From LMUY01 sp965199555 (GTDB lineage Bacteria > Pseudomonadota > Alphaproteobacteria > Acetobacterales > Acetobacteraceae), in NCBI GenBank assembly GCA_965199555.1, contig CBDASJ010000009.1:124001-188000 (forward strand): a stretch of 64,000 bases of DNA. Direction: 5' to 3'. The notes beneath the pieces were generated by a model. The model worked only from the letters and a program-made list of their open reading frames with translations, had not been told where the DNA came from and searched no databases. Within the stretch, counting starts at the first letter, position 1. Each line of letters opens with the position of its first letter. Position numbers and translations under genes: made by a program. Positions 25,257-34,043 of this stretch are shown piece after piece.

Positions 25257-26312
25257 TCAGCCGACCCCCGCCAAGCGGATCAGCGCCAGGCTGATCAGCA
25301 GCAGCAGGACTAGCGAGGCGGTGACCGTCGCCGTCACCCGCGCCCCCGCACGCGCCACCACGGCGACGTCGACCCCCAGCCCCAACGCGGCCATGGCGAT
25401 CACCGTCAGCAGGTTGGCGACAAGCGCGACCGGCGCCAGCACGACGCCAGGCACCACCCCCAGCGAGCGCAAGGCGGCCAGCAGGAGGAAGCCGATGATG
25501 AACCACGGCACCAGCTTGTGCAGCGGCGGCCGCTTGCCGACCGTGCCGCCGCCCCGCAGCCGGGCCGCGCCGAGGGACAGTGCCAACACCACCGGCCCCA
25601 GCATCAGCACGCGGACCAGCTTGACCACCGTGCCCATCTGCACCGCCACCGCGCCGACCGACGCCGTTGCCGCCAGCACCTGCGGCACGGCGTAGACCGT
25701 CAGCCCGGCCAACACGCCGTATCGCAACTGGTCCAGCCCGAACACGGGCGCGGCCAGCGGCAGCAGCACCACGACGGCCACGCCCAGCACGGCGGTGAAC
25801 GCGATGGAGGACGTCACGTCCCGGGCGTCCGCGCCGATCACCGGGGCGACGGCGGCGATGGCGGAATTGCCGCAGATGGAGTTGCCGCACGCCACCAGGA
25901 TCGCCAGCCGCGCCGAAAGGCCCAGGGCGCGCCCCATGCCGTAGCTGGCGAGCAGCGCCACCGCGACGGTGCAGGCGATGCCGATCAACAGCGTGCCGCC
26001 GATGGCCTGCACCGTGGCCACGCTGATGGACAGGCCAAGCAGCACCACGGCCACTTCCAACAGCATCTTGGCGCTGAACCCGATGCCGGGCTGCCAAGCC
26101 TTGCCGGGGGTCCAGGCGGACCGCACGGCGGTGCCGACCAGGATGGCAAGCACCAGCGCTTCCAGCCAGGCACGCCCGAACACCGCGACTTCGGCGCGTT
26201 CCAGCAGCCAGGCGACGAGCGTCACCGCCAGGCACAGCAGGATGCCCGGCAGCTTGCCGCCGGCGACGGAAGGCCAGAAGCGCGGCGAAGGGACGGCCTG
26301 CGGCTGTGACAT
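25257..26312 (-). CDS. YeiH/UPF0324 family putative sulfate exporter
   Basis: Polytopic inner-membrane protein of about 351 residues and roughly ten helices. The family core LVACGNSICGNSAIAAVAPVI, ALLGLSIS-like segments and ALGLGVDVAVVA near the C-terminus mark UPF0324. Members are annotated putative sulfate or sulfonate exporters, but transport has rarely been shown directly. ATG 26312 (MSQPQAVPSP) is chosen; the longer open frame upstream lies antisense to the esterase gene. Confidence 0.88.
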   Translation of the reverse strand: MSQPQAVPSPRFWPSVAGGKLPGILLCLAVTLVAWLLERAEVAVFGRAWLEALVLAILVGTAVRSAWTPGKAWQPGIGFSAKMLLEVAVVLLGLSISVATVQAIGGTLLIGIACTVAVALLASYGMGRALGLSARLAILVACGNSICGNSAIAAVAPVIGADARDVTSSIAFTAVLGVAVVVLLPLAAPVFGLDQLRYGVLAGLTVYAVPQVLAATASVGAVAVQMGTVVKLVRVLMLGPVVLALSLGAARLRGGGTVGKRPPLHKLVPWFIIGFLLLAALRSLGVVPGVVLAPVALVANLLTVIAMAALGLGVDVAVVARAGARVTATVTASLVLLLLISLALIRLAGVG

Positions 26313-26415
26313 GGCAGCCAATATGCGCGCCGCCCTTTGTTCCGGCCAGCCACCACATGATCGCGGCCATCGGCGCAGGGTTGTGCCGTATGTTGCGCTG
26401 CACCATGTTCGGGCC

Positions 26416-27453
26416 ATGGAAATCCCCGGCCTGCCCAAACTGCGCATGAACCTGGCCGATCTGACGAAGATGCGGAAGTCCTGGACCGGGCTGATGCCTA
26501 CGATGGGAAAGGCCGCCGCCGATGACGGGATGCTGGAGGAGGTGGCCGCGTTCGGCGACAATCCGGGCAATCTGCGCATGCTGCGCTTCGTGCCGCCGGG
26601 CCTGCCGCCGGGCGCGCCGCTGGTGGTGGTCCTGCACGGCTGCACGCAGCACGCCGCGGGTTTCGCCGAAGGCACCGGGTGGTGCACGCTGGCGGCCCGC
26701 CACGGCTTCGCCGTGCTGCTGCCGGAACAGTCCCGCTCCAACAACCACAACACCTGCTTCAACTGGTTCGAGCCCGGCGACGTCACCCGCGGCGCCGGCG
26801 AGGTGGCGTCCATCCGCAGCATGGTGGCGCACATGCAGGCGGAACGGCGCATCGACCCGGCCCGCGTGTTCGTCACTGGGCTGTCGGCCGGCGGCGCCAT
26901 GACGGCCGCGCTGCTGGCGACCTATCCGGACGTGTTCGCGGCCGGCGCCATCATCGCCGGGCTGCCTTATCGATGCGCCGCATCGATCCCGGAAGCGCTG
27001 TCCGCCATGCGGCACTGCCCGGCGCACGCGCCGGAACACTGGGGCGACCTGGTGCGGCGCGCCAGCCCGACGCCGCAGCGCAAGCCGATCGTTGCCATCT
27101 GGCACGGCGACGCGGACAGCACGGTGTCGCTGGACAACGCGTCCGCGAGCGCCAAGCAGTGGTGCGACGTCCACGGCCTGCGCCCGCAGGACGGCGTGGA
27201 CGACCGGGTGGACGGCATGGCGCACCGCGCCTGGCGCGATGCCGGCGGCACGGTGCGGGTGGAGATGTACACCGTGAAGGGCCTGGCGCACGGCGTGCCG
27301 ATCGACCCGGACGCCGCGGGCGACCGCGGCGTGGGCAAGGCGATGCCCTATGTGCTGGATGTCGGCGTGTCCGCCACCTGGCAGATCGCGCGAAGCTGGG
27401 GATTGGTGCCGGCCGGCAGTGTGCGGCAAGCGCGGGAGGCGGTGCGGGCTTAG
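26416..27453 (+). CDS. PHB depolymerase family esterase
   Basis: Alpha/beta hydrolase of the esterase D/PHB depolymerase type. VVLHGCTQHAAGFAEGTGW is the oxyanion region, GLSAGGAMTAALL carries the nucleophile serine, IWHGDADSTV the acid and KGLAHGVP the histidine. No signal peptide is visible, so it is probably cytoplasmic or a generic esterase not an extracellular PHB depolymerase. ATG 26416 is the first start past the divergent yeiH-like gene (103 bases between). Confidence 0.85.
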   Translation: MEIPGLPKLRMNLADLTKMRKSWTGLMPTMGKAAADDGMLEEVAAFGDNPGNLRMLRFVPPGLPPGAPLVVVLHGCTQHAAGFAEGTGWCTLAARHGFAVLLPEQSRSNNHNTCFNWFEPGDVTRGAGEVASIRSMVAHMQAERRIDPARVFVTGLSAGGAMTAALLATYPDVFAAGAIIAGLPYRCAASIPEALSAMRHCPAHAPEHWGDLVRRASPTPQRKPIVAIWHGDADSTVSLDNASASAKQWCDVHGLRPQDGVDDRVDGMAHRAWRDAGGTVRVEMYTVKGLAHGVPIDPDAAGDRGVGKAMPYVLDVGVSATWQIARSWGLVPAGSVRQAREAVRA

Positions 27454-27481
27454 GGCCCTATCCGAAGGGTTACCTGGCAAT

Positions 27482-27606
27482 CCCTCTCCCGCTGGCGGGA
27501 GAGGGCAGGGTGAGGGTGGACGACCCGGCGGTATCCAGTTGCAAAGTTGGAGCGCAACCGGGCGGCGCCACCCTCACCCCGACCCTCTCCCGCCAGCGGG
27601 AGAGGG
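27482..27606. repeat. Palindromic repeat, copy 1 (intergenic)
   Basis: A 125-bp element between the esterase and infC. Two hairpins, each with a perfect 10-bp stem (CCCTCTCCCG / CGGGAGAGGG), lie at 27482-27505 and 27583-27606, and the whole element is an inverted repeat because the outer 38 bases recur in reverse complement. A second copy is at 30642-30763 in opposite orientation. It is a miniature or REP-like dispersed element; here it may also serve as terminator between convergent genes. Confidence 0.85.
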
Positions 27607-27666
27607 AGAACCGTTGAATGCGACCGCACCGTCTTCGTCGGGAAGACAGCCTCGAGAGGATCAGCC

Positions 27667-28191
27667 TCAGCGCGGGGACAGCACCATCACCATCTGACGG
27701 TTTTCCATGCGAGGCATCTGCTCCACCTTGGTGCGCTCGTCCATGTCGCCGCGGATGCGTTCCAACACCTTGATGCCGATGTCCTGGTGCGCCATTTCGC
27801 GCCCGCGGAAGCGTAGCGTCACCTTCACCTTGTCGCCCTCGTCGATGAAGCTGTGCATGGCCCGCAGCTTCACCTGGTAGTCGTTCTCGTCGATGTTCGG
27901 CCGGACCTTGACCTCCTTGATCTCGACGACCTTCTGCTTCTTCTTGGCTTCGTTCTTCTTCTTCTGCGACTCGTACTTGAACTTGCCGTAATCGAGGATC
28001 TTCACCACGGGCGGGTCGGCGTTGGGGCTGATCTCGAGCAGGTCGAGCCCGACGGCCATGGCCCGCAGCATCGCGTCCCGTGCGCTCATCACGCCCTGCA
28101 TCTCGCCTTCGGCGTCGATCAGGCGGACCTGCGGGCTTCTGATGTCCTCGTTGACGCGGGGGCCGTCGCGGCTAGGTGCGGCGGCAGTCAT
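27667..28191 (-). CDS. infC: Translation initiation factor IF-3
   Basis: Binds the 30S subunit and enforces correct start-codon selection. The N-domain opens RVNEDIRSPQVRLIDAEGE, a Lys-rich linker (YESQKKKNEAKKKQK) follows, and the C-domain has EVKVRPNIDENDY and KVKVTLRFRGREMAHQD. Length 174 residues is normal. The apparent start is ATG, not the rare AUU used for autoregulation in enterics. It follows thrS by 27 bases, the usual thrS-infC pairing. Confidence 0.97.
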   Translation of the reverse strand: MTAAAPSRDGPRVNEDIRSPQVRLIDAEGEMQGVMSARDAMLRAMAVGLDLLEISPNADPPVVKILDYGKFKYESQKKKNEAKKKQKVVEIKEVKVRPNIDENDYQVKLRAMHSFIDEGDKVKVTLRFRGREMAHQDIGIKVLERIRGDMDERTKVEQMPRMENRQMVMVLSPR

Positions 28192-28218
28192 GGGGCCTCT
28201 AGCTATTGTGGTCTCCTG

Positions 28219-30177
28219 TCACTGTTCTGATATTCCGTTGCTTGCCCGGGCTGACCGAGCAATATCGGGCGGCGTTGCCTCCTGGGCAAGCCCGTCCAGC
28301 GCGGCATCGAGCGAAAGCACCTCCTGCGCTTGGCCGCCGAGCCGGCGCAGCGCCACGGTGCGGTTCTCCGCCTCCTTGCGGCCGACCACCGCGATGATCG
28401 GCACGTGCTGCAGGCTGTGCTCGCGTATCTTGGCGTTGATCTTCTCGTTGCGCCCGTCGACCGCGACGGACAGGCCCCGCTTGCGGAACGCCGCCGCCAC
28501 CTCCTCCGCGTAGGGCTCCGCATCGGTGACGATGGACGCGACGACCAGCTGCACCGGCGCCAGCCACAAGGGGAAGCGCCCGGCATATTGCTCGATCAGG
28601 ATGCCGAGGAACCGCTCGAAGCTGCCGAGGATCGCCCGGTGCAGCATGACCGGCCGCTGGCGGGAGCTGTCATCCGCGATGTAGCTGGCGTCCAGACGCT
28701 CCGGCAGCACGAAATCCACCTGCAAGGTGCCGCATTGCCAATCCCGCCCGATGGCGTCGCGCAGCACGAATTCCAGCTTCGGACCGTAGAACGCGCCTTC
28801 GCCGGGATTGATCTCGTATTTGACGCCGGCCAGCGCACAGGCCTCGCGCAGCGCCGCCTCCGCCTGGTCCCAGGTCGCGTCGTCGCCGACCCGCTCCGTC
28901 GGCCGGTCGGCGAACTTCACCCGGAAGCTGTCGAAGCCGAAATCGCGGTAAACCGAGGCGAGCAGTTCCACGAACCGGACGGTTTCCGGCGCGATCTGCT
29001 CCGCCGTGCAGAAGATATGCGCATCATCCTGGGTGAAGCCGCGCACCCGCATGATGCCGTGCAGCGCGCCGGATGGCTCGTAGCGGTGGCAGGCGCCGAA
29101 CTCCGCCATGCGCAGCGGCAGCTCGCGGTACGAGCGCAGGCCGTGGTTGAAGATCTGCACGTGGCAGGGGCAGTTCATCGGCTTCAGCGCCAGGGTGCGC
29201 TTCTCGTCCTCCACATGGGCCACGAACATGTGCTCGCGGTACTTGTCCCAATGGCCGGACCGCTCCCACAGCACGCGGTCCACCAGTTGCGGCGTCTTCA
29301 CCTCCTGGTAGCCGGCCGCGTCCAGCCGGCGGCGCATGTAGCTTTCCGCCGTGCGATACAGCCGCCAGCCCTTGGGGTGCCAGAAGATGGAGCCGGCCGC
29401 TTCCTCCTGGATGTGGAACAGATCCATCTCGCGGCCCAGCCGGCGGTGGTCGCGGCGCTCCGCCTCCTCCAGTTGCAGCAGGTAGGCGTCCAATTCCTTT
29501 TGGTCGCGCCAGGCGGTGCCGTAGATGCGCGTCAGCATGGCGTTGCGGTGGTCGCCGCGCCAATACGCGCCGGCGACCTTCTGCAGCTTGAATGCCGCGC
29601 CCACGTCGCCGGTGCCGCGCATGTGCGGGCCGCGGCACAAATCTATCCAGTCGCCTTGTCGGTAGAAGGTGATGGTTTCGCTGGCCGGCAGGTCGCGGAT
29701 CAGTTCCGCCTTGTAGTGCTCGCCGCGTGCCTCGAAAAAGGCGATGGCGTCGTCGCGGTCCCGCACCTCCCGCTCGAACGGCGCGTCGCGGGCGATGATC
29801 TCGCGCATGCGGGCCTCGATGGCCGGGAAGTCGTCCGGCGTGAACGGCTCGTTGCGGGCGAAGTCGTAGTAGAAGCCGTTCTCGATCGACGGGCCGATGG
29901 TGACCTGTGTCCCCGGATACAGCGATTGCACCGCTTCCGCCAGCACGTGGGCCGTGTCGTGGCGGATCATGCCCAGCGCGTCCGGGTCCTTGCGGGTGAC
30001 GAACACGACCGCGGCGTCCGCCTCGATGCTGCGGGCCAGGTCAGCCAACTGGCCGTCCAGCTTCATGGCGATGGCGGCACGGGCCAGGCCCGGCCCGATG
30101 GCGGCGGCCAGCGCGGTGCCCGTGACCGGCCCGTCGAAGCGGCGCACGGAACCGTCGGGCAGGGTGATGGCGGGCAT
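28219..30177 (-). CDS. thrS: Threonyl-tRNA synthetase
   Basis: Charges tRNA-Thr. Domains in order: TGS (residues about 1-60, ITLPDGSVRRFDGPVTG), editing domain with HDTAHVLAEAVQ, class II catalytic core with the zinc-binding cysteine in LKPMNCPCHVQIF, and the anticodon-binding domain ending the protein. Length 652 residues is typical. ATG 30177 lies one base from the stop of the upstream glycosyltransferase, so the two are probably co-transcribed, with infC after it. An earlier in-frame ATG (30237) would overlap that gene. Confidence 0.97.
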   Translation of the reverse strand: MPAITLPDGSVRRFDGPVTGTALAAAIGPGLARAAIAMKLDGQLADLARSIEADAAVVFVTRKDPDALGMIRHDTAHVLAEAVQSLYPGTQVTIGPSIENGFYYDFARNEPFTPDDFPAIEARMREIIARDAPFEREVRDRDDAIAFFEARGEHYKAELIRDLPASETITFYRQGDWIDLCRGPHMRGTGDVGAAFKLQKVAGAYWRGDHRNAMLTRIYGTAWRDQKELDAYLLQLEEAERRDHRRLGREMDLFHIQEEAAGSIFWHPKGWRLYRTAESYMRRRLDAAGYQEVKTPQLVDRVLWERSGHWDKYREHMFVAHVEDEKRTLALKPMNCPCHVQIFNHGLRSYRELPLRMAEFGACHRYEPSGALHGIMRVRGFTQDDAHIFCTAEQIAPETVRFVELLASVYRDFGFDSFRVKFADRPTERVGDDATWDQAEAALREACALAGVKYEINPGEGAFYGPKLEFVLRDAIGRDWQCGTLQVDFVLPERLDASYIADDSSRQRPVMLHRAILGSFERFLGILIEQYAGRFPLWLAPVQLVVASIVTDAEPYAEEVAAAFRKRGLSVAVDGRNEKINAKIREHSLQHVPIIAVVGRKEAENRTVALRRLGGQAQEVLSLDAALDGLAQEATPPDIARSARASNGISEQ

Positions 30178-30178
30178 G

Positions 30179-31228
30179 TCAGAGCGCTTCCAAAGGGATA
30201 GGCGACCGTCCATGGACCTGTGGGAGGGCGGCTGCAACCCGTTGCACGGACAGATCTGCCAAGTCCGCCGCGGCCAGCACCGTCACGTCACCCCGCGGCC
30301 GGGTCAGCGCCGGGTCGCTGCTGTCGGAGAACAGGGCGATCGTGGGAATGCCGAGCGCGGCGGCCAGATGGGTCGGCCCGGTGTCGTTGCCGACCGCCAG
30401 CGCGGCGCCGCCCAGCACGCCGCCGAGCTGGAGCAGCGTGGTGCGGCCGGTGAGGTCGATGGCGGCCGGGCAAGCGGCACGGATGACGGCGGCGTGGCCG
30501 GCATCCTCCCCGGTGCCGACGACCACGGGGGTTTGGCCGCGCGCGGCGAGCAGGGCGGCCAGTTCGCCGAACCGCGCCGACGGCCACCGCTTGCGCGGCC
30601 GATGCGGCGCCGCGCCGGGAATAAGGGCGGCGTAACGGTCTCCCTCTCCCGCTGGCGGGAGAGGGTCGGGGTGAGGGTGGCGCCGCCCGGCGACAACCGC
30701 GCGAACGAACTCCTCCGCTGGCCGGCCATCCTCACCCTGCCCTTTCCCGCCAGCGGGAAAGGGTTCTGCGGGGGGGGCGTTGCTTAACCACCCGAAATCC
30801 GGGACGGGAAACCGCGTCAAGCCGGCCATAACCAATTGCTCGCGCTGGCGCTCCAGCGTGTGCATGCGGTCCCGCGCCGGGTTGGCGTGCGGCAGGGCGC
30901 AGCCGGGGGCGATGCCGGACCAGACCGGCCGGCCCGCCAGCCGGAAATACCAGCCGGAGCGGCTGGACGTTTGCAGGTCGTACACCCGGTCGAACCCGCG
31001 CAACGCGCGCCGCAAGCGCAGCAAGGCGGGGATGTGCCACGGCGGCGCCCTCGTATCCGTCACCACCCGGTCGAACCACGGCGCCGCCCGCGCCAGGCCG
31101 GCAAAGGCCGGCGCGGTCAGCAGGGTAATCTCCGCGCCCGGGTGCTGCGCGCGAATGGCGGCGAACGGCCCGAAGGCGAGCACGAAATCACCGAGCGCGC
31201 CCAGCTTGACGACGAGGATGCGTGTCAC
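30179..31228 (-). CDS. Heptosyltransferase-like (GT9) with an embedded palindromic repeat
   Basis: ADP-heptose:LPS heptosyltransferase family. The opening RILVVKLGALGDFVLAFGPF and the donor-site region LIPGAAPHRPRKRWP, with AVGNDTGPTHLAAALGIP near the end, are standard GT9 motifs, so it probably builds LPS core. Residues 156-196 are not part of the family: they are encoded by copy 2 of the palindromic repeat (HPHPDPLPPAGEG is its translation), inserted with the frame kept open and no stop. It falls between the two Rossmann halves, a loop that may tolerate it. GTG start overlaps the stop of the upstream GT gene (GTGA). Confidence 0.85.
   Translation of the reverse strand: MTRILVVKLGALGDFVLAFGPFAAIRAQHPGAEITLLTAPAFAGLARAAPWFDRVVTDTRAPPWHIPALLRLRRALRGFDRVYDLQTSSRSGWYFRLAGRPVWSGIAPGCALPHANPARDRMHTLERQREQLVMAGLTRFPVPDFGWLSNAPPAEPFPAGGKGQGEDGRPAEEFVRAVVAGRRHPHPDPLPPAGEGDRYAALIPGAAPHRPRKRWPSARFGELAALLAARGQTPVVVGTGEDAGHAAVIRAACPAAIDLTGRTTLLQLGGVLGGAALAVGNDTGPTHLAAALGIPTIALFSDSSDPALTRPRGDVTVLAAADLADLSVQRVAAALPQVHGRSPIPLEAL
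30642..30763. repeat. Palindromic repeat, copy 2 (inside the GT9 gene)
   Basis: The 122-bp counterpart of the element at 27482-27606, inverted relative to it. Hairpin 1 is identical (CCCTCTCCCG / CGGGAGAGGG, 30642-30665). Hairpin 2 (30740-30763) reads CCCTTTCCCG / CGGGAAAGGG: the stem has changed on both sides so that pairing is kept. About 56 bases of the outer left end, through GGCGCCGCCCGG, match the reverse complement of copy 1's right end. Confidence 0.88.
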
Positions 31229-32364
31229 GCCACCAACTCGCGATACACCTCCAACGTCGCCTGCTGCATCGCCGCCGTGGTGTAATGGGTGCACACGCTG
31301 CTGCGCGCCCGGACGGCGAGGGCATCCCGCTCCGCCGGGTCCAGCCGCAGGATGGCGTCGATGGCGCTGGCAAGCGCGGCCGGGTCGGACGGGCTGACGC
31401 GCCAACCGGTCACGCCGTGCTCCACCGTTTCCGCGGTGCCGCCGGCGTCGCTGACCACCACGGGGCGGCCCATGGCCTGTGCCTCGATCACCGTGCGGCC
31501 GAACGGCTCGGGCTCGATCGACGGGTTCGCCACCACGTCGGCCAGCATCAGCGCCGCCGGCATGTCGTCGCAATGCCCCACCAGCCGCAGGCGGTCCGCC
31601 ACACCCAGCGCCTCCGCCCGGGCGATCAGCTCGCGGCGGAAGCGGACGCGGCCCTGCTCGGCGCCCACCAGCACCAGGCCCACATCGCGGCGCTCCAGCC
31701 GGGCCAGCGCTTCCAGCATCACGGCGTGGCCCTTCCACCGCGTCAGCCGGGCGGGCAGCATGACCACGGGTGCGCCATCCGGCAGCCGCCATTCCCGCGC
31801 CAGCCGGGCAATGCGCTCGCCGCTGACGGAGCCGGGGTCGAACAGCGCCGTGTCCACGCCGCGCGGGATCACCCGCAGGCGGGCCGGGTCCACCTGGTGG
31901 CGCGCCTTCAACCGGGTGGCGACGAACTGGCTGATGGCGATGATGCGCTCGCCGCGCGCCATGATCGCGTTGTAGCGCCGCTTGCCCGGCGCGTTTTCCT
32001 TGTAGACGCCGTGCCAGGTGGTCACGAAGCGCGCCCCCGTGCGGCGACAGGCGAGCCAGGCGGACCAGGCCGGCGCGCGCGAACGGGCGTGCACGATGTC
32101 CACGTCGGCGGCGCGGATCAGGAAGGCGAGGCGCGCCGCGTTGCGCCAGATGCGGGCCGGGTTCTTGGACGCGAGCTTCAGCTCGATATGCGTGCCGCCC
32201 GCCCGCTCCACCGCCGGGACCAGCCGGCCGCCGGCGCTGGCCACCAGCGCGGAGCCGCCGGCGCGTACGATCGCCTGCACCATTTCCACCGTGCCGCGCT
32301 CCACCCCCCCGGTTTCCAGCGAGGGCAGCACTTGCAGCACGGTGAGGGCTAGGTCGTCGGACAT
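31225..32364 (-). CDS. Glycosyltransferase family 4
   Basis: GT-B glycosyltransferase of about 379 residues. The N-half has VLQVLPSLETGGVERGTVEM and VDIVHARSRAPAWSAW, and the C-half PARLTRWKGHAVMLEAL, GHCDDMPAALMLADVV and the donor motif EPEPFGRTVIEAQAMGRPVV, the standard E-X7-E of GT4. Probably acts in LPS core or other envelope glycan synthesis given its overlap (GTGA) with the GT9 gene. ATG 32364 gives the family N-terminus; the longer open frame upstream is antisense to the hydrolase. Confidence 0.9.
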   Translation of the reverse strand: MSDDLALTVLQVLPSLETGGVERGTVEMVQAIVRAGGSALVASAGGRLVPAVERAGGTHIELKLASKNPARIWRNAARLAFLIRAADVDIVHARSRAPAWSAWLACRRTGARFVTTWHGVYKENAPGKRRYNAIMARGERIIAISQFVATRLKARHQVDPARLRVIPRGVDTALFDPGSVSGERIARLAREWRLPDGAPVVMLPARLTRWKGHAVMLEALARLERRDVGLVLVGAEQGRVRFRRELIARAEALGVADRLRLVGHCDDMPAALMLADVVANPSIEPEPFGRTVIEAQAMGRPVVVSDAGGTAETVEHGVTGWRVSPSDPAALASAIDAILRLDPAERDALAVRARSSVCTHYTTAAMQQATLEVYRELVA

Positions 32365-32411
32365 GCGGGACGCGCTATACCACCAACCACGGGGTGGACG
32401 GGAGAGGCTGA

Positions 32412-33167
32412 ATGGAACGAGGGCGGATCGATAACGGCGCTGGCGTCGAACTGGCGTGGCAGCGCCTGCCGGGCCGCTCGCCTTGCGTGGTGTTCCTGCC
32501 CGGCTTCCGCAGCGACATGACGGGCGACAAGGCGACGGCGCTGGCGGAGTGGTGCCGCGCGCGCGGCCAGGCACTGCTGCTGCTGGATTATTCCGGCCAC
32601 GGCGCCAGCGGCGGCACCTTCACCGACGGCACGATCGGCCGCTGGACCGCCGACGCCCTGGCCGCGATCGATCGGCTGACGCAAGGCAACCTGGTGCTGG
32701 TCGGCTCGTCCATGGGCGGCTGGATCGGGCTGCTGGCGGCGCTGGCGCGGCCGGAGCGCGCGGCCGGCTTCGTCGGCGTGGCGGCGGCGCCCGACTTCAC
32801 GCAAGCGCTGATGTGGGACACGATGATGCCCGCGGAACGCGCCACGCTGGAGCGCGACGGTGTCCTGCACGTGCCCAGCGCGTATGGCGAGCCGACGCCG
32901 ATCACTCGCGCGCTGATCGAGGACGGCCGCAACCACCTGCTGCTCGGCGACCCGATCCCGCTGCGCTGCCCGGTGCGGCTGCTGCACGGTCAGGCGGACG
33001 CCGACGTGCCGTGGGAGATGTCGGTGCGGCTGGCGCGGCAGATCGAAGGCGCCGACGTGCAGATCCTGCTGGTGAAGGACGGGGCGCACCGCATGTCGCG
33101 GCCGGGCGACCTCGCCCTGCTAAGGGCTGCCCTGCTGCCCCTGCTCGGCGGCGAGGATGGCGCGTAG
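32412..33167 (+). CDS. Alpha/beta hydrolase
   Basis: A 251-residue serine hydrolase. VVFLPGFRSDMTGDKA is the oxyanion loop, LLLDYSGHGASGG the second strand region, VGSSMGGWIGLL the nucleophile elbow, and LLHGQADADVPWEM plus KDGAHRMSRP hold the acid and histidine of the triad. The pattern resembles palmitoyl-thioesterase or BioH-like enzymes; substrate unknown. Its last 48 bases overlap the end of the convergent epimerase-like gene. Confidence 0.85.
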   Translation: MERGRIDNGAGVELAWQRLPGRSPCVVFLPGFRSDMTGDKATALAEWCRARGQALLLLDYSGHGASGGTFTDGTIGRWTADALAAIDRLTQGNLVLVGSSMGGWIGLLAALARPERAAGFVGVAAAPDFTQALMWDTMMPAERATLERDGVLHVPSAYGEPTPITRALIEDGRNHLLLGDPIPLRCPVRLLHGQADADVPWEMSVRLARQIEGADVQILLVKDGAHRMSRPGDLALLRAALLPLLGGEDGA

Positions 33168-33983
33168 CCCTTCGCGATAGCTGGGATAGCGCCAGCGCCG
33201 GCCGAGCGCCGCCTGGGTCCATTCGCTGCGCACCCGGCGGTTGTCGGCCCAGAAGGAGCGCGCCATCGGGCTCATGGTCGGTTCGACGGCGGCGAAAGGC
33301 TGCAAGGGCGGCGGGTCGCGCCCGAGCAGGCGGGCCGCTTCGGCGATCACGTCCGCACTGGCGGCCGGCTCGTCATCCGCACCGTGCAGCACCCGAACAC
33401 CGGGCGGCCGGGCCTGGCCGATGGCGGCCAGCAACGCGCCGGCGATGTCGTCGCGATGGATGCGGCCGAACAGGTGGCCGGGCTTGTCCACCCGGCGGGC
33501 ACGGCCGGCGCGAACCTCGTCCAGCACCGAGCGGCCCGGCCCGTAAATACCGGCCAGGCGGAGCAGGTCCACGGCGGCGCCGGGCCGGGCGGCGGCCCAG
33601 GCCTGCTCGGCGGCGACGCGGCGCCCGCCGCGCTCGCCCGACGGGGCCGGCTCGGTCGCCTCGTCCACCCAGCCGCCGCCGCGGTCGCCATACACGCCGG
33701 TGGTGGAAAGATAGCCGATCCAGCGCAGCGCCGGGGCGGACGCGATCGCCGCCGCGTGGCGTGCAAGCACCGGGTCGCCGTCCGCGCCGGGTGCCGCGGT
33801 CGCCACCACATGGGTGGCGCTGGCCAAGGCGGCCTCCGGCGCGTCGAACGGCGCCAGCGCCACACCCGGCGGCGGGGACCGGTCGGCCTGCCGCGACACC
33901 TGCGTCACCGGGATCGCCGCCGCGGCCGCCGCGCTTGCCAAGGCCGCGCCCGTGTAGCCGAAACCGAAGATCACGAGCCGCAT
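33120..33983 (-). CDS. NAD(P)-dependent epimerase/dehydratase-like SDR
   Basis: Extended SDR fold of about 287 residues. It begins MRLVIFGFGYTGAALA, a Rossmann GxGYxG variant, continues with YLSTTGVYGDRGG (active-site Thr/Tyr region), then LRLAGIYGPGRSVLD and GRIHRDDIAGALLAAI. This group is often annotated as SDR of the YeeZ type with unknown substrate. ATG 33983 is the first start. It overlaps the hydrolase gene tail-to-tail by 48 bases. Confidence 0.85.
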   Translation of the reverse strand: MRLVIFGFGYTGAALASAAAAAAIPVTQVSRQADRSPPPGVALAPFDAPEAALASATHVVATAAPGADGDPVLARHAAAIASAPALRWIGYLSTTGVYGDRGGGWVDEATEPAPSGERGGRRVAAEQAWAAARPGAAVDLLRLAGIYGPGRSVLDEVRAGRARRVDKPGHLFGRIHRDDIAGALLAAIGQARPPGVRVLHGADDEPAASADVIAEAARLLGRDPPPLQPFAAVEPTMSPMARSFWADNRRVRSEWTQAALGRRWRYPSYREGLRAILAAEQGQQGSP

Positions 33984-34043
33984 GGCCGGGCTGTTCCGCT
34001 TGAGTTGCCCGGCGCGCCGGCTGCCGGGTAGACTAGCACGATC

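Noticed and set aside
25084..27480. Long minus-strand open frame over the YeiH and esterase genes
   Set aside because: The YeiH protein in another frame on the same strand and the esterase opposite are both clear.
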